Notes: generated from the letters alone by a model not told the origin. DNA of 64,000 nucleotides from Gerris lacustris (GCA_951217055.1 OX578277.1:10051389-10115388); one strand, 5' to 3'. Positions 1 through 11,497 are shown, counted from the first letter of the stretch. Made by a program: numbers and translations.

Positions 1-434
1 TATCTAGGAGTTTTTGAATGATTTTTTTATATTCCTTTTTAATTTCTTCTAATTTGTTTTCTGGGTCGTTTCTTATTCTTCTGTACAAGTTATTATCACT
101 TAGTAAGGCGTTCATTTTTTCCTCGTAAAGGGCTTTAGTCATGATTATTGTAATGTTACTTTTATCTGCTCTCGTAATTATAATATTATTATTTTGTTTT
201 AGGAAATGTTTGGTTTGTTTAGCGTCGATTACTATTTGTTTTTGTACTGATCCTGTAGGAAAATTTACCGTTTTGATGTTTTTTAGGAAATTCATTATTT
301 TGTTTATCAAGTGGCTACGAAGAGCATTTTTGTGGTTGTCACTGGTGTCTAATTTATTTAGGGTTTCTTCTACATCTATTACTAATTTAAGTATATCTTT
401 GTTATTTTGGTTAAACACCCCTATTATTTTGGTT
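1..434 (-). pseudogene. Penelope-like element reverse transcriptase, N-terminal part (runs off left edge)
   Basis: Read on the minus strand, one frame is open from a stop just right of 434 to the window edge, about 143 codons. It encodes the region before the reverse-transcriptase palm of Penelope-like retroelements. The best landmark is the stretch ITRADKSNITIIM (an I-T-R-A-D-K box), followed by a YEEKMNALLSDNNLY segment, which are characteristic of that family. The catalytic YxDD region would lie further left, outside the window. There is no start codon or upstream ORF, so the copy is probably 5'-truncated. Family membership rests on recognising these motifs by eye. The plus-strand ORF at 141-446 is its shadow. 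Confidence 0.72.
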
Positions 435-1372
435 CACAACCCTTAAACGACCCACAAAATTCAACGAATGAAATACAAAAGGGACAAATAAAACAGATCA
501 CATAAAATTACAATTATTCTTAATACTGTAATAAATAGATGATTAGATTTAAGAAGTTTAAAATAACATGTGCATAGCTGTTTGGTAGAATCAGGGGGAT
601 TTTGGCAACGGTTACTTTAGGGGGGGGGGGGGGGGGGAGAGCACAAAACGGAGGGAAGTTATAAAAGCGAGAGAAATATATCGGGGGGAAAAATTAACTT
701 TTGCTAAAAACAATACATTTTCGTTCTGTTAACAGATTTGCTACATAAACTCTTCACAGAAGATATAATTAACAAATAATACTAACTTCTATTTGTTAAT
801 TATTAACAAATGATATTAACTACTATTTGTTAATTTTTAACAAATAATATTAACTACTATTTGATAATCATTAACAAATAATATTAACTACTATTTGTTA
901 ATTATTTATTAACAAATAATTCTAAAGCCATCACTTTACAAACTTTACAAAACTGTTCGTGATTACTAGTGTGGAGTGTGGAACATGTCTCACCTCACTA
1001 TAGGAATACAGAAATTATTATTGCTAATGTTTAAATTTTGGTTCCAGTTAGAACACCTTAATTAATAAATTTATTTTAAACATTTTTAATTTATATTGTT
1101 TGTTTTCGCTGATTGTTATATTAAGATATTTGACGAGTAGATGAGATTCCATTGAGCTAATTCAGGATTAAGTCCTAATCAATACAATGCTCGGTTAATA
1201 TAAGACTTAATATAAGGTATCATAGAATTTTAATTGATGTTTTAAATTTATTATATTAGTGATAATGTTAGTAATGTTAATGTTTAGTATATTATTTAAT
1301 TTTTTTTACTACATTTAAATTTTTATAGGTATATTGTAACTTTTGAATTATGACGAATTATTATGGAGGATA
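435..1372. other. Non-coding, AT-rich, short tandem repeat
   Basis: I see no gene here. A G homopolymer lies near 620-637. Between about 765 and 925 a unit of roughly 40 bp is repeated four times, built on ACTATTTGTTAAT and its inverse TTAACAAATA, so it is locally palindromic. Around 960-1070 there is one diverged copy of the dispersed repeat described at 2150-2520. Confidence 0.6.
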
Positions 1373-1700
1373 TTTTACTTTAGCACCCCCCTTTATATAT
1401 CTTTGTGTTAATAGTTATTTAGACAAAGGAACATATACATAGTAGCATATATTCCAAAGTCTAAATTACTTTTAAGACGAAGGTATATTTATTCCAATGT
1501 ATACCTTGAGACAAAGGAATATCACACTTGTGTATATAATTGTGATCATATCCCTTAGTCAAATCAACTATTAAGATAAAGGAATATTAAATATAAAACT
1601 GCACCAGGAGTCTCAATGTCTTGGGGAGACAAACACACAAACCTTTGAGACATTTATAGGGCAGACTATTGTTAAGAACTAAGGGGGTGCTAAAGTAAAA
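1373..1700. mobile_element. MITE with terminal inverted repeats
   Basis: The ends are inverted copies: ACTTTAGCACCCCC at 1377-1390 and its complement at 1683-1696, extended by T/A runs on both sides. The element is about 330 bp and has no reading frame. Its interior contains repeated motifs of the type ACAAAGGAATAT. No convincing target duplication could be read, so the superfamily is open. Confidence 0.6.
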
Positions 1701-1759
1701 AAGTATCTTTTATAAAAAATGTTTAACTGTTGCACACACTTAAGTAACATATAGTTGTG

Positions 1760-2012
1760 GGCACTTCTTTAGATGGTTACTCCCCTTCTAAAAAAACGGT
1801 GGGGAATTACAATCTAAAGAAGGTGTACGGAAGGTTCTTCTTTGAACTGTTACTCCCCTTATAAAACAGAAGTGTTTATATTCCTTTGTCCCAAAGTATA
1901 TTAAACTAAACATACCTATGTTTAAATTGTAATTCAGCCAAATTTATTCATATTCTACAAAAACACTGGGGAGTAACAATCTAAAGAATTACCTAGTCGT
2001 GATTGAAGATAT
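1760..2012. mobile_element. MITE, family also present at 27813-28076
   Basis: The termini are inverted: left GGCACTTCTTTAGATGGTTA followed by CTCCCC; right GGGGAGTAACAATCTAAAGA followed by ATTACC. The copy at 27813-28076 shares both ends and the same size (about 250-265 bp), which fixes the boundaries. Short internal inverted segments resemble the ends. There is no coding capacity. Confidence 0.65.
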
Positions 2013-2149
2013 GACCTTAGAAACTATGTAAAGGGTCGTAACGTGTCATAATTTAAAAGAAAAAAGAAAAATTAACCAGTTTTGATTATATTTTTTAGTT
2101 TTACATCTGTCACCCATTAAAAAATAATTTATGTATAATAATATAAGAC

Positions 2150-2530
2150 ACACAATTGGTCACTCTACACATCTATCTATGCGATCATTAGTGTGGAATA
2201 TGACTCTTAATATTCTAGCAGAATCTTATCCAAATTATAGTTAGTGTTTGTACTTTGGTTCCAGGTAGAACAGTATTAGATCATTACAGGATGGAGGTGT
2301 CAGTCACTTTACACATCTGTCTATGTGATCATTAATGTGGAACATGTCTCACCTCTCTGTGGATCCAACCCAGATTATTGTTAGGGTTTGTACTTTGGTT
2401 CCAGGTAGAACAGTATTAGATCATTACAGGATGGAGAGGTATCAGTCACTTTACACATCTATCTATGTGATCATTAGTGTGGAACATGTCTCACCTCTCT
2501 AGGAATCCAAAGATTACTGTTAGTAGTCAG
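2150..2530. repeat. Dispersed repeat, about three tandem copies of ~128 bp
   Basis: A unit of about 128 bp recurs in tandem. It contains CACTTTACACATCTATCTAT, then GTGATCATTAGTGTGGAACA, then TGTCTCACCTCTC, and ends with a TTTGGTTCCAGGTAGAACAG segment. Single or inverted diverged pieces occur near 970, 2890, 12310, 16460, 18150, 48740 and 63255. It therefore belongs to an abundant dispersed family. No protein is encoded. Confidence 0.7.
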
Positions 2531-2544
2531 ACTTTAGCTCATAA

Positions 2545-2850
2545 CAGAGAGCCAGCGAGGCCGTGTGGATTAAATTGTTTACCACGTCCGCTCGGCTATC
2601 ACTGAATCAAGAGCGGTACGAGGTCGTGGGTTCGATCCCTCGCCATGATGCTCTGACTTATATGGTTCACTAATGATCACATCATACTCGCTATGTACAG
2701 AGGTATGATGTGTGAAGTGGGTAGGAACTCTCTACCACTGGGATAGTAATATGGGCCTAAAAAAATGGCCTAATTGCAAGGTTCGAACAAGTGGTTCGTC
2801 CTACATGTCTAGCACTAGTACTAAGGCCTTACTACTACTAGTTCATAACA
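2545..2850 (+). mobile_element. tRNA-derived SINE-like sequence
   Basis: A near-perfect RNA polymerase III B box (GGTTCGATCCC) lies near 2630. GCGAGG near 2554 could pair with CCTCGC near 2638, as in an acceptor stem. A related body (ATGGGCCTAAA, then TGGCCTAATTGC, then an ACTAGTACT segment) recurs near 32800-32880, which supports a dispersed family. The tRNA part does not fold as a clean cloverleaf, so a working tRNA is unlikely. Confidence 0.5.
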
Positions 2851-3119
2851 GGGTAGAGAGTTTAATTACGTTAAATATTTATATATCAATGTGATCATTA
2901 GTCTGGCACATGTCTCATCATTTTGGCAATCCAAAGATTATTATTTACATTCAGACTTTAGCTCATAACAGTATAGTATAGAGTTTAGTTGCTTTAATTA
3001 TCAACGCGTGATTATTATTGTGGAATACTTCACTCGAAGTAAAGGAAGAGATGATTAAAGCCATGCGGGTTAGATAAAAGCAAAAAAAAACAACAACAAA
3101 CAAAATGGTCATTAATTGT

Positions 3120-3314
3120 TTAAGAGTATAATTCCAATTCATCTTGTAATAGTTTCTGGAGGTTTTCCAGATTATACTTATGGCAGAACTTGCCTCTTAG
3201 AATCGAGTGAGAGATATACTGTCCTGCTGACCTTGAACTACCGCCGTCTACACTCGTAAACCATACGAACCACTCTTTCCAATGCAAATTTATTAATGTG
3301 TGTCCGGAAAACAA
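3120..3314 (-). other. Unrecognised open frame, possible terminal exon
   Basis: The minus frame is 64 codons and ends in a stop. Its last ~45 residues have an ordinary protein-like composition (an ISHSILRGKFCHKYNLENL stretch followed by a leucine-rich acidic end), unlike the AT-rich noise around it. I see no clear splice acceptor and recognise no family. It could be a last exon, a decayed transposon piece, or chance. Confidence 0.2.
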
Positions 3315-3469
3315 AATAACAAAATAAAAAAAAATAAAAAGACCAAGTAAACATCCGTTTGAAAGAGACTAGCTTGGCATTCAAACAAATATTAAGACCT
3401 TTATTTATCCTTAAATAGTTAACATAAGCTTTTTCTATGTTAATTCAACTTTTTATTCAAGGTTATAAA

Positions 3470-4520
3470 ATACAAGACTGAAAGAATAACACTATGTATA
3501 CAACAGGAAACAAAACTACCAAAAAAGTTAACTGACTACAACTAACATAACCTTCTCCTCATGAAGATAAAAACTAAAAGAATAACACTGTATATAACAA
3601 GAAACAAGACTAGGAACAAAGTTAACTGACTAGAGTGAGACAACTAACATAACCTCCTCCTCATGAAGATAAAAACTAAAAGAATAACACTGTATATAAC
3701 AAGAAACAAGACTAGGAACAAAGTTAACTGACTAGAGCGAGACAACTAACATAACCTTCTCCTCGTGAAGATAAAAACTAAAAGAATAACACTGTATATA
3801 CCAAGAAACAAGACTAGGAACAAAGTTAACTGACTAGAGTGAGACAACTAACATAACCTTCTCCTCATGAAGATAACAACTAAAAGAATAACTGTATACA
3901 ACAAGAAACAAGACTATGAACAAAGTTAACTGACTAGAGTGACACAACTAACATAACCTTCTCCTCATGAAGATAACAACTAAAAGAATAACACTGTATA
4001 TAACAAGAAACAAGACTAGGAACAAAGTTAACTGACTAGAGTGAGACAACTAACATAACCTCCTCCTCATGAAGATAAAAACTAAAAGTATAACACTGTA
4101 TATAACAAGAAACAAGACTAGGAACAAAGTTAACTGACTAGAGTGAGACAACTAACATAACCTCCTCCTCATGAAGATAACAACTAAAAGAATAACACTG
4201 TATATAACAAGAAACAAGACTAGGAACAAAGTTAACTGACTAGAGCGAGACAACTATCATAGTGCTCAGTTCAAGAAGATAAAACCTAAAGAATAACACT
4301 GTATATAACAAGAAACAAAGTTAACTGACTAGAGCGAGACAACTAACATAGTGCTCAGTTCAAGAAGATAAAACCTAAAGAATAACACTGTATATAACAA
4401 GAAACAAAGTTGACTGACTAGAGCGAGACAACTAACATAGTGCTCAGTTCAAAAAGATAAAACCTAAAGAATAACACTGTATATAACAAGAAACAAAGTT
4501 GACTGACTAATGTGAGACAT
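3470..4520. repeat. 102-bp satellite array, copy 1 (with 89-bp variant units)
   Basis: There are about ten head-to-tail units. The segment beginning ATGAAGATAA recurs exactly 102 bp apart (3561 and 3663). The last three units are an 89-bp variant: GTGCTCAGTTCAAGAAG replaces the usual CCTTCTCCTCATGAAG segment and the AAGACTAGGAAC segment is missing. The first unit is the most diverged, the usual pattern at an array edge. The same satellite forms a second array at 24615-25858. Confidence 0.93.
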
Positions 4521-5156
4521 TAGTAAAACTAATTTTTTAGTTTTTAGTTGGGAGGGTATTGAAATTAACTTACTGATAAGAATATGACAACGCAGGATAC
4601 GATTTCATTTTTCTAATGATGATTCAATATTTTTTCCGACGAGAAATGATTTACTATAATTATTTCTGATTAGTAAAAGAAAAGAGAAAATTGTAATCAG
4701 GAAAAAAATGTTCATAACCCTACTAAAACAACAAACTGTTGAACAGTAGAACAACCGTGCCTTTGATAACAAGACATAAAAATTCTAGATAACACATTGA
4801 TAAGACCATATCAAGAAGCCAGACAACTCGGCTAGAATTTACGTCATAATAATTTAAAAAATACACACACATACATACATATATATATGTATATAGTAAA
4901 TATTTACAGCGTAAATATTGACATAAAACAAAAGCAAATAAAAATTCAAAGATTCTCTTCAAACAAACAGAATTAAATAAGACATTTCTGATGTCTACTG
5001 CGGTTAGAAATTCGATTGGTGTTCATAAAAATTATATATTTTAAAGAATGGTATAACATATTATTTGTTTTGTAGGTCAAAAAAGTTGTGTATTTAACAA
5101 AAGTACATACACAAAATGACAGATAAAAGACATTCATAAGTTTTTAGGTCCAGATA
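4521..5156. other. Non-coding, AT-rich
   Basis: No gene is visible. The minus ORF at 4723-4962 is low-complexity and covers a CA/TA microsatellite near 4862-4895. Confidence 0.6.
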
Positions 5157-6112
5157 TACAGGGTGGTCCAAAAGTCTCCCCCCCCCCCCTCTTAACTTTT
5201 GAACGGTTTGAGATAAATGAATGAAACTTGGGGAAGTTTGTTTTCATGCAAACACCCACTAGGGGCAACCACCCACTTTGCCCCCAGGCCACCCAACTTC
5301 AAAATTTCAAATTGGAGCGTATATTTTTGATAGCATATTTGGATTCTACGGTGAAAAATAATAAACTTTTACATGAAACTATTTTTTCTATCTTCAATAT
5401 TTTGCCCCCTACAGGGGGGCAAAGATAGCAAAATAACCCTTCCAAAATAGTAAGAAAATGACACTTAGATCGTTATAAAATCTAAACGGTTTGAAATAAA
5501 GTAATTGAACTTGGGGGATCTGCACCATGTAAAGGGAAGTGTGTAATCATTCACTCGCGTACTAGGGGCAACCTTCATTTTGCCCCCAGGCGCTGAAATC
5601 TACGATTTTTATACCTTTGCCTCCCTATAGGGGGAAAAATATTAGAGGTAGAAAAAAAAGTTTGAAGTAAAATATTTTTATTTTTTGCCGTAGAATCTAA
5701 ATCTGCTATCAAAAATACACATTCTATGACAAAATTTTGAAGTTAGGTGGTCTAGGGGCAAAATGGGAGGTTGCCCCTACAGCGCAGTTACATGAAAACA
5801 AACTTGCCTTTACATGGTACGGATCCCCTAAGTTTCATTAATTTATCTCTAACCGTTTAGATTTTACAACGCATTATCGGTAGGGTAATTTTGCTATCTT
5901 TGCCAAAAATTATGCACAAAAATTATGCTTTCCCTTCAAAGCATTAATTTATAAGTCACGATAGTTACTTGTCCCGATAGTTCCTTTTCACATGCATATT
6001 CTTGTTATATAGATGTTCAGCGTCTAAATAAAGCACAAGTTGGTTCAGAATTGTCAAAGTTTTTTCAAAAATTTCACTTTTATTTTATCATACCCAACTC
6101 TATAGAGAAACA

Positions 6113-6346
6113 ATGCTTCAAAGTCTTCGTATGGCTTCAACCACTTTCCAGCTTAATGAATGTCTAGTCGTACTATCATTTGACGAAATGAAAATAGAAT
6201 CTTGCTACGAATACGACACTAAAAATGATGCTGTTGTAGGTCCCCGTAAATATCTACAAGTTATGATGGTACGAGCACTCTTTACAAGTTGGAAACAGCC
6301 AATTTTTGCTGATTTGGATTCTAAAATTACTAATGACTTGTTGTAG
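6113..6346 (+). pseudogene. P-element/THAP9-like transposase fragment (RNase H-like region)
   Basis: A 77-codon frame carries a hallmark of the P-element transposase catalytic domain. FDEMK comes soon after a hydrophobic beta strand (CLVVLSFDEMKIE), followed about 30 residues later by MMVRALFTSWKQPIF, which matches the conserved 'MVRGL..NWKQP' segment of THAP9/P transposases. The aspartate of FDEMK would be the first catalytic acid. The frame covers only a small part of the usual protein of about 750-900 residues. The THAP finger, the GTP-binding insertion and the rest of the catalytic core are absent nearby, so this is a dead remnant. Confidence 0.72.
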
Positions 6347-6779
6347 TATATAATATATTTAAAGTATATAATATATTTTACCTATCCCAGCACTGCAATC
6401 TAATAGAGAGAAATTAAACTAGTTTTCAAAGCCCAGTATAAATAATTTGTTTTTACAATTAAACGAAAAACGCGATAAGTAAAAAAATATAATAAAACTA
6501 CAAACGTATCCCTTCTTACCAAGTCTCTACACTATGTATTATACTTATACTAACAATAATAATTCGTACTAGTATATTTTAAGTTAAAAAATAAGTATCC
6601 GAGAAAATATTATATATATTTCACATAAAAAGGTTAAATTAAAATATGATTATTTTAATATTAACGTATGTTTTGGTTTGCTTATACATTTATTTAACAT
6701 AATATGTGATCTGATAGGGCAATTAACGTAAAAAATCACTAAATATGATAAAAATTAATAAAAAGTTAGTTTAATTGTA

Positions 6780-6905
6780 TAGTAGTTATTAGAAAGGGTA
6801 GGAACTTGGGTCGCCGACTGACGTCACACACCCGAGCGCCTACGAAGATAGTCGAAGAAACTCGAACCCTCGGTTGTTAGGGAATGAGCCCACCTCTCTA
6901 TTCTA
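6780..6905. other. GC-richer unidentified insert inside the 5159-7117 element
   Basis: About 120 bp of unusually balanced composition (GGGTCGCCGACTGACGTCAC and following) abuts the inner edge of the right inverted end. It has no counterpart near the left end and is therefore not part of the inverted repeat. It may be a fragment of another element. No reading frame was recognised. Confidence 0.4.
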
Positions 6906-7484
6906 CCATCTTGGAATCCAAATATGCTATCAAAAATATACACTCCAATTTGAAATTTTGAAGTTGGGTGGCCTGGGGGCAAAGTGGGTGTTTGCCCCTA
7001 GTGGGTGATTGCATGAAAACAAACATCCCTTTGCATGGTAGAGATCCCCCAAGTTTCATTAATTTATCTCAAACCGTTCAAAAGTTAAGAGGGGGGGGGG
7101 ACTTTTGGACCACCCTGTATAAGGTACTCATTATTTTCTAGGAAAAAATTGTGTATTTCACTAAGACATTAAGAGCCATATGAATATGTATAATCTTGTT
7201 TAAAATAAATAATGTTTGACCTAGATATTTAAGAATATCTATAATTTTGTCAATAAATCTTTGTAGAATCTATAAAATTTGACCTAGAGACAAAAGAATT
7301 AACAGATATTAATTTGTTTTAAAAACAAATACATATAGTATGGACTCAACTAATAGAACAGATGACAATGATACATTTTCAAAAATCAATTTGACAAATC
7401 CGACGTACCCGACCTAAATATTTTTCTGATTTTGATCGTTTTTATTGTTCTATTATATAATCTTGTTTAATTGTTTTTTTTTTT

Positions 7485-7775
7485 GTTTTTTGCTTCTGAG
7501 CTTACCGAAGGTAACGTAAGCTATATGAGATCGTTCTGAAGAAAGAAACATTTTTAGGTTTCCGATTTCAAAAATTCCAAGACAGAAATCCGTTTTAGAC
7601 ATCAGGGAACATTTTTGGTTCCCTGGGCCTGGGTCTGTCGTTCAATTTTTGCGAACCAACATATCTTAAAAACTACACGTCCGATTTTAATGAAATTTGT
7701 ATGGTAGATCATTATTAGCTTATTGTTGGTCCCATATAAGTTTCAACCTTATTTACATCTATAGATAGCTTCAAA
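7485..7775 (-). mobile_element. LINE-type 3' end (hairpin-tail family), minus orientation
   Basis: The sequence begins with the complement of the hairpin tail (GAGCTTACCGAAGGTAACG), then the ATCCGTTTTAGACATCAGGG block, then the complement of a 'CCAAATTTCATTAAAATCGG' segment. The same order occurs in plus orientation at 11080-11260, 19795-19985 and 27000-27425. This is the 3' untranslated end of a non-LTR retrotransposon or a dependent SINE. No coding part remains. Confidence 0.6.
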
Positions 7776-8640
7776 AATACGAATCTGATTTGTATGAAAC
7801 TTTTATAGTTTATCGAAAATAACCCGCAGAATGCCCCAGATAATTTTAAACCGTTTGCGCTCTTTAACTTTTGCTAAAATGATACTTTAAATTCATGTTA
7901 AAAATCAAAAACAATTTTGACAGATTAACAAAACGGGGGAAACAAACAATGTAGAGTGGTTAACAGTTTAGTATGCGCATGGCCAATTCGCACAAAAGTG
8001 GTGGTTCATTTTTTTACTTTCTCATTCACATATTTAGAGAAAGTATTGTAGTGGCACGAAAATTTGATTTTGAGATTTTGTTGGATTTACACGTTTTGAG
8101 GTCTCTTAAGTCCAAGGAAGTGGTTTTTTTTTTAAAAAATTCTGTCATCTGTGCAGAAGCGTGGAGCCTAAACTACTGGATCGATTTTAAGGAAATTTGG
8201 CATACATGTTCAGAAAATCCATACTCCGAGGCGAAATCAAGAAATGAAGTTTAACCCCAAATTTGGGGGCGCTAACCCCAAAAAACCCTGAAATAATATT
8301 CTAAATACGAATCTAACGATATAAGCCGTTTTCCCGGGAAAAAATCTAGTTCCTGAGAAAATAGTTTTAAACGCGGACGGAACGGGGCCGGGTTCGATTC
8401 CCCGCCGAGGAAACGTTATTTTTATGATATATTTCGATGAAATGTGCAGTAATAATTAAATGCAATTACGAAAAACTATAAAATAGAAAATACTGGGCTA
8501 AGTGTTATGAACTCGCATATGAGAAAGTTTATCTGAGTTGTCTCGCACCGATTTTTTTTTTTAATTTTTGAGTGGGGCATTTCATCTAAATTTCTAAATT
8601 TTTTTTGTTTGCTTTATTTCACTTTCATATGGGGGGGGGG
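7776..8640. other. Diverged retroelement 3' sequence and a B-box-like piece
   Basis: No gene is visible. The ORF at 7973-8254 covers a block resembling LINE 3' ends (GGATCGATTTTAAGGAAATT, then TGGCATACATGTTC). Near 8380-8402 a GC-rich segment with GGTTCGATTCC resembles a polymerase III B box, perhaps an old SINE remnant. A G homopolymer lies at 8631-8643. Confidence 0.45.
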
Positions 8641-8663
8641 GGGAGTGAAATAAGAATAATGTT

Positions 8664-9060
8664 TTTTTCTGGGGGGCTTTTACACCCGAAGACTCAGGCC
8701 ACTTAAGTGGGCTCATCAAACAAACCCGGGTTAGGGACCGAACTCTTCACACTTTTGTGAAGATGTGGTCGGTATTATTACGACCACTTTTGTGGTCGGT
8801 GTATTACAACCTCTAACCAGGAGTGTCAACATCATGGTTTCCAGGCCGAAACCTGGAAACCATGGTGGCGCACTCTTTCGAGGAGCTTCCCATTTATTTA
8901 AACAATGCTGGGTTGACATTACGCGGGGGGCCCGGTCCGGGAATCGAACCCAGAGCCGTGGTCAGAAGCGTTCACCCATCCATCTACTGACCCTGCTCGA
9001 GGCTGCTTAACTTGTGTTATCACACGGCAAGCGCGCCATCCTCTGAGCCACCCAGGCCCC
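8664..9060 (-). mobile_element. tRNA-derived SINE with 12-bp target duplication
   Basis: On minus the element starts GGGGCCTGGGTGGCTCAGAG at 9060, has an A-box-like TGGCTCAGAGGATGG and a B box GGGTTCGATTCCC (near 8943), and ends in a short A-rich tail at 8664. The direct repeat AAGAATAATGTT flanks it exactly (8652-8663 and 9061-9072), which shows a retroposition event. The 3' body is unusual: it carries a row of perfect short palindromes (near 8700, 8743-8760, 8780-8797 and 8832-8865). ORFs at 8731-9010 are shadows of these. Confidence 0.85.
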
Positions 9061-9072
9061 AAGAATAATGTT

Positions 9073-10155
9073 ACTTCATAATAAGATAACTTAGGTACAT
9101 GCTTGATAACCTAAGAAACCCTAAAAAGTACTTGGGTGCAAGAACTTCCCTGTGTATTCTTTTTCTCGTAGTTTTGTGGAGGATTTAAATATTTTGAGAC
9201 TATTATGAGAAAAAAAGAGAGGAAGAGAAGAAAGAAGAGAAAGAGAGGAGGAGAGAAGAGGAAGAGAGAGTGTAAAGGAGGAGAGGAAGAGAGAAAAGAG
9301 TGAGAGGTAGAGAGAGAAAAATAATCCAAAATTAGACTTGAAGCTGAAACAATCAAGATGGACCAAGATGGTGAGAAAATTTCTCCGTTCAAAGATGATT
9401 TTACAAATATTAAAAATAAAACAATTAGTTTAAGTTAAATTCAATGTACAGAGCTAATAATATCAGAATGTTATTGGCACAGTTTAAAAAATTAATATTT
9501 AAACATAATTTTGTTCCAAATTTACAAGTAGAGTTCATTCATATTATAAAATATTGTGAAACATGTAAATGGTGCGGTTAAATTTACAGTTGCCCCACAC
9601 CTAGCGGACGATAGAGGAACTAATAAATTAATTTAACAAAGCAGTGTTTATAGTAAACTTTAAATTTAAGGATTTTAAATGTTATGATTAAAAACTGAAT
9701 AAACTCAGAATTATTAGAGTTGTGTTCATTCATAAAATGTAAAATCAAAGTAGAGTCGCATCTAGCGGACGATAGAGGAACTACCTAAGTCTTTTAAACA
9801 AATCACTGTTTCAAAAGCCTATAACAACTAAAAGGAAGTTAGAACAAAGTTAAAAATTACAATGAAATCGTAGAGAATTATATATATAGCGAGGATAAAA
9901 ACAAAGTATTGTTATACTTTATTTAATAATATATATACATATATAACATTGTAAAGGGTCAGACATCGCTTGCGGCAATTATTATCGTGATGCAATTCTC
10001 AAACGTGACCTTACTTTCTTGCTTATTCTTCACATTAAAAATTAATATTCCCGAAGAATAGACGGTAACGCTTTGGATACACCGATACACCGCCGAGTGA
10101 ATGACCTCCATCCTGGGTAATAATGTTTTATATTGACCTAAATAATTTTACATTT

Positions 10156-10187
<32 letters not shown>

Positions 10188-10310
10188 TAAACACATAGCA
10201 CACCTGTGCGAAGGTAATTGCAATATACCAACTATTATATTTCATTATCTGTTTTATTTTGTTATTAAAAAGAAAAAAAAATATAGCTAGTCGTTTTATT
10301 TTAATAGTTG
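9073..10310. other. Non-coding: GA-rich tract and diverged duplication
   Basis: A strongly purine-rich GA tract lies at about 9205-9325; its complement gives the Ser/Leu/Phe-rich minus ORFs at 9111-9392, which are not genes. The motif CTAGCGGACGATAGAGGAAC occurs at about 9601 and 9762, marking a diverged tandem duplication of ~160 bp. Short TA microsatellites lie near 9930 and 10157. No gene was recognised. Confidence 0.55.
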
Positions 10311-10333
10311 TAATTTGAAAAAAAAAAACAAAT

Positions 10334-10506
<173 letters not shown>

Positions 10507-10619
10507 ATGACTCAATCTTTGTTTGAAAGTTGTTCTTAAATAAAATATCAAGATAAGTAAATAGGTAAATTTATATTTTTTTACAGGTTTGTTAATTAGG
10601 TATATGTATATGTGAATAT

Positions 10620-10676
<57 letters not shown>

Positions 10677-11079
10677 ATATATATTCCCGAGTATAAATAA
10701 GTCATTTAAAAATGTTTAAAACTAGTTAGGACACTTTATTTTGTACTAAATAAATGCTTAGACTTTTTAGATTATTCTTTATTATTTCGGAAAAAACAAA
10801 TTTTTCAAAAAAAAAAAAGCATTTTAAAAATTTTATTACAAACATTCGTAAATTATTGTACAATCCATTAAAATACTAAGGCATTTATAGATAAAACTGA
10901 TAAAAAAAAAATACAAGAACAATGGGATTATCACTAGGAGAAAATTTTTAAGTGAAAATACATAATAATCATATGAGTACTTTTGAAGATATAGGTGAAA
11001 ATAAATGAATGTTTGTGCGCATGTGGAAGAGAAATAAATGGGCAAAGAAAGTTGAAAATTATATGGGACCAACAATGGG

Positions 11080-11262
11080 CTAATTATGACCTACCATCCA
11101 AATTTCATTAAAATTGGACAACTAGTTTTTAAGATAGGTTGGTTCGCACAAATTGACAGAGAAAAAAATCTTCCCTGATGCCTGAAACAGATGTCTGTCT
11201 TGAAATCTTTTAAATCGGAGGTCGGAGGCATAAAATATTTTATCGACGATTGATAAGAAATA
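11080..11262 (+). mobile_element. LINE-type 3' end, left half (interrupted copy)
   Basis: The sequence contains the family blocks in plus orientation: CCAAATTTCATTAAAATTGG, the GGTTGGTTCGCAC block, and the CCTGATGCCTGAAACAGATG block. It stops at about 11262. The rest of the same 3' end (TTCTTCAGAACGATC, then the hairpin tail) resumes at about 11815-11865. The 550 bp between look like a later insertion. Confidence 0.6.
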
Positions 11263-11341
11263 TAAACATTATATCTCTGTTTAGATGCGTTGAAAGTAAT
11301 TATTTACGTACTTGTATTTATTGCGCATGCGCGTCTCATAG

Positions 11342-11398
11342 TTCTGAAGAATTCCTCTTCTTTACCACGCTAGCGCGGTGAAGAAGAGGAATTCTTCA
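11342..11398. repeat. Near-perfect 56-nt palindrome
   Basis: CTGAAGAATTCCTCTTCTT and its exact complement flank a centre around GCTAGC, so that all but about two positions can pair. The tip is GC-rich (CACGCTAGCGCGGTG). It lies ~100 bp upstream of a short broken transposase-like frame, inside the insertion that splits the LINE end. It may be the end of a foldback element. A precursor microRNA is less likely, since such perfect symmetry is typical of transposon ends. Confidence 0.8.
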
Positions 11399-11497
11399 GC
11401 TTTACGCACGATTAGCTAGTTTGTTTACATTTAACAAAACTAATTTGCTGTTCTTTTATTAAAGTAGCTGTTTATATCGAGTTTTTAGTGAAAAACA

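Larger units (their letters stand above)
5159..7117. mobile_element. DNA transposon with long inverted ends, flanked by TA
   Basis: The element starts CAGGGTGGTCCAAAAGTC and ends with the exact complement. TA lies on both sides (5157-5158 and 7118-7119), the duplication made by Tc1/mariner-type transposases. The inverted ends extend well beyond 200 bp (5159 to about 5390; about 6905 to 7117). Further inverted copies of the same subterminal block lie inside (about 5455-5610 and 5735-5880). The interior holds a P-element/THAP9-like transposase fragment (6113-6346). The ends and the coding fragment suggest different superfamilies. The fragment may be a capture or nested remnant, or the TA may be coincidental to a P-like element. 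Confidence 0.8.

Noticed and set aside
8731..9010. Two overlapping frames in the SINE
   Set aside because: They read through the palindromic SINE body on opposite strands and match no protein.
9111..9392. Ser/Leu/Phe-rich minus-strand proteins
   Set aside because: They are translations of a GA-rich simple tract.
11342..11398. MicroRNA precursor
   Set aside because: Near-perfect symmetry without the usual bulges, and a position inside a nested insertion, favour a transposon palindrome.
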